Part shown: positions 62,515 to 64,000 of the stretch, in pieces
Layout: each line of letters starts with the position of its first letter
Position numbering within the stretch: the first letter of the stretch is position 1
Origin: Paenisporosarcina quisquiliarum
GTDB lineage: Bacteria; Bacillota; Bacilli; Bacillales_A; Planococcaceae
Reading direction: 5' to 3'
DNA: 64,000 nt
NCBI RefSeq assembly: GCF_027563315.1
Contig: NZ_JAMKBJ010000006.1
Span: 150,659-214,658, forward strand
Notes under the pieces: model-generated
Told to the model about the DNA's origin: nothing
The model's input: only the letters and a program-made list of their open reading frames with translations
The model's database searches: none
Made by a program: the position numbers and the translations under genes

Positions 62515-63820
62515 TAAGCCTGACAATCAGATGCAAGCAGCATTCGTTGAACAGGTAAGTGAAGAGAAGCTTCTGGATTGCATGAGATGTGGCTTCTGTT
62601 TGCCAGCTTGTCCAACGTACATACAAAGTGGTTACAATGAAATCCATTCGCCAAGAGGTCGTATTGCCATCATGAAAGGTATTCGCGATGGGATCGTTGA
62701 GTGGGACAGTTCAACCGAAGAAGCGATTGATCTTTGTTTAGGTTGCCGAGCCTGTGAACCAGCCTGTCCGGCTGGTGTTGAATATGGCCATTTGCTGGAA
62801 CAGACGAGAGCTGCGGTCCAGTCTGCTAAATCAACATCATTAAAGGAACAAGTCAGTCGAAAAGTTGCATTTGATCATTTATTCAAAAACCAATCAACGA
62901 TGGTAGGTGCGACAAAACTGGTCAGGGCGTATCAAGCATCAGGATTGCAAAAAAACGTTCGCAAAATTGGGTTCATGGAATTGTTCCCACCGATGCTTAA
63001 AGAGATGGAAAAAGCGATGCCGGTTGTTCCTAAGCAAACGAAACGAAAACCTCTAGTGAGAGTAAACAAGCCTACGATGAATATCGCCTTCTTCAGTGGC
63101 TGTCTGATGGATACGATGTTTCGGAAAACCAATGACCACACCATTCAATTACTAGAAATGCTCGGATGTAACATCGTGATTCCTGAAGCTCAAGTATGTT
63201 GCGGAGCCTTACATGGACATAGTGGAGAACTGGAAAAAGCAAAATGGAATGCCCGTCGAAATATCGATGCATTTGACTTATCTGAGATTGATTTTATCGT
63301 AAATAATGCAGGTGGATGTGGAGCCTTTTTAGCTGAATATGGCCATTTGCTTGCAGAGGATAAAGAATATGCTGAAAGAGCGAAGGTATATGATGGCAAA
63401 ATCATTGATGTTTCCAGCTTACTGGTCAAACTTGGCATTAGTGAAAAGTTAAAGGCTGTTTCACACCTTAGAAATGATTTAATTACGTATCAGGACTCCT
63501 GCCATTTGCGAAATGTCAATCGAGTCGTGAACGAGCCACGCGAAATCTTGTCGAGTATTCCATCCGCACGATATATCGAACTCCCATCTGCTGGCTTGTG
63601 TTGTGGTTCTGCAGGTATTTACAATTTACTGAACCAAGAAATGTCATTGCGTATTCTGGATGATAAAATGAGGGACGTTCAGCAAACAAACGCATCAATC
63701 GTCATTACTACGAATCCTGGTTGTTTATTGCAAATGCGCGCTGGTATTCATCGAGCAGGCATGAGTGATGTTGTAAGAGCTGAACATATCGTTGATTACT
63801 TAATTGAAGTATTGATCTAG
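62507..63820 (+). CDS. glcF: Iron-sulfur subunit GlcF of glycolate/D-lactate oxidase
   Basis: A 437-residue protein with two 4Fe-4S motifs (CMRCGFCLPACPTY and CLGCRACEPACPAG, about 26-36 and 80-93) and two Cys-rich CCG domains (FFSGCLMDTM...VCCGALHGHSG; YQDSCHLRN...LCCGSAGIYN). Its start overlaps the glcD stop by 8 nt, so the two are translationally coupled. Confidence 0.88.
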   Translation: MVSKPDNQMQAAFVEQVSEEKLLDCMRCGFCLPACPTYIQSGYNEIHSPRGRIAIMKGIRDGIVEWDSSTEEAIDLCLGCRACEPACPAGVEYGHLLEQTRAAVQSAKSTSLKEQVSRKVAFDHLFKNQSTMVGATKLVRAYQASGLQKNVRKIGFMELFPPMLKEMEKAMPVVPKQTKRKPLVRVNKPTMNIAFFSGCLMDTMFRKTNDHTIQLLEMLGCNIVIPEAQVCCGALHGHSGELEKAKWNARRNIDAFDLSEIDFIVNNAGGCGAFLAEYGHLLAEDKEYAERAKVYDGKIIDVSSLLVKLGISEKLKAVSHLRNDLITYQDSCHLRNVNRVVNEPREILSSIPSARYIELPSAGLCCGSAGIYNLLNQEMSLRILDDKMRDVQQTNASIVITTNPGCLLQMRAGIHRAGMSDVVRAEHIVDYLIEVLI

Positions 63821-63831
63821 GTTTGACGATC

Positions 63832-63879
63832 ACGTAGGAAAAATAGGCGTTCACGTAGGAAAAATTGATGTTCACGGTT
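63832..63879. repeat. Phased ACGTAGGAAAAAT repeat array, 21-bp period, cut by an IS
   Basis: ACGTAGGAAAAA begins at 63832 and 63853; a third ACG at 63874 is in phase (21 bp) but is followed directly by the IS end at about 63880. Confidence 0.8.
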
Positions 63880-64000
63880 TGGCCCCCTCTATTTAGACAC
63901 CATCTTTAAAAATTAAAGACTAATCTTTTGTGAATGGCCATTATTTTCTTGAAAACGTCTTAAAAACTGGCAAGGTGAAAGATAATTTAAACTTCCATGA
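63880..64000 (-). mobile_element. IS3-family insertion sequence (partial, cut by window)
   Basis: The end at about 63880, TGGCCCCCTCTATTTAGACA, has the pattern of IS3/IS150-type terminal repeats (TG...CCCC...TTAGACA). A transposase C-terminus is encoded just inside on the minus strand. Confidence 0.7.
63913..64000 (-). CDS. IS3-family transposase, C-terminal part
   Basis: Read on the minus strand from the window edge, the last 28 codons before TAA (63915-63913) give HGSLNYLSPCQFLRRFQEN..., which matches the conserved end of IS3-family OrfB (RIHGSLNYLSP..F). The DDE core lies outside the window. Confidence 0.75.
   Translation of the reverse strand, partial: HGSLNYLSPCQFLRRFQENNGHSQKISL

Overview
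The window looks like chromosome from an endospore-forming, low-GC Gram-positive bacterium of the Bacillales, most likely Planococcaceae (Sporosarcina-like). The sequence reasons are: an SspH-type and an alpha/beta-type small acid-soluble spore protein, a Spo0E-family phosphatase, a SpoIID/LytB-domain protein, AGGAGG ribosome sites, candidate sigma-B and sigma-G promoters, and an S-box (SAM-I) riboswitch. The genus is an inference; there is no rRNA or tRNA gene in the window.

Layout. 1-16.5 kb: mixed single genes (YuiD-like protein, polysaccharide deacetylase, GNAT, SspH, BASS transporter, a PAS-GGDEF-EAL protein, PhoX phosphatase with a possible Pho box, a secreted metallophosphoesterase, an RsbQ-like hydrolase followed by a frameshifted PAS-GGDEF gene, a sigma-B-type stress protein, a spore protein, VanZ-like). 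16.7-18.7 kb: a Spo0E-like protein and an isolated three-gene cassette around a beta-helix, tail-spike-like protein. 18.9-24.8 kb: alpha-glucoside use (two GH13 alpha-glucosidases with different specificity residues, a ROK glucokinase, an MsmX-type ATPase), with a 48-bp palindromic operator candidate. 24.9-34.8 kb: small proteins, a HAD phosphatase, an acetolactate-synthase-like enzyme translationally coupled to an AcoR-sensor/PAS/GGDEF/EAL protein, an MFS pump and a NERD-domain gene. 34.8-37.6 kb: metNIQ behind a SAM riboswitch. 37.8-43.5 kb: AidB-like acyl-CoA dehydrogenase, small proteins, SpoIID-like, GNAT.

43.9-60.9 kb is the centrepiece: sixteen co-directional genes for import and breakdown of cell-wall amino sugars (sugar kinase, GNAT, YbbE/AmiE-like hydrolase, PIG-L protein, nagZ, anmK, ABC importer, namZ, murQ, GNAT, murR-type regulator, nagA, nagB, MsmX-type ATPase). 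The counterparts of enzymes that B. subtilis secretes (AmiE, NagZ, NamZ) have no signal peptide here, and an ABC importer replaces the MurP PTS, so the whole pathway appears to be intracellular. glcD-glcF follow directly and could oxidise the D-lactate that MurQ releases. The window ends inside an IS3-family element.

The most unusual non-coding signal is a set of intergenic arrays. Each array repeats its own short word (GTTGCTCC, ACGTAGGAAAAA, TGAGCGATAA, ACGTCTGAAAAA, TTTCGTTGGAC), yet nearly all keep the same 21-bp (once 20-bp) period, which is two turns of B-DNA. Two further dispersed non-coding elements, and two or three genes whose only well-placed start codon is ATC, also deserve a look.
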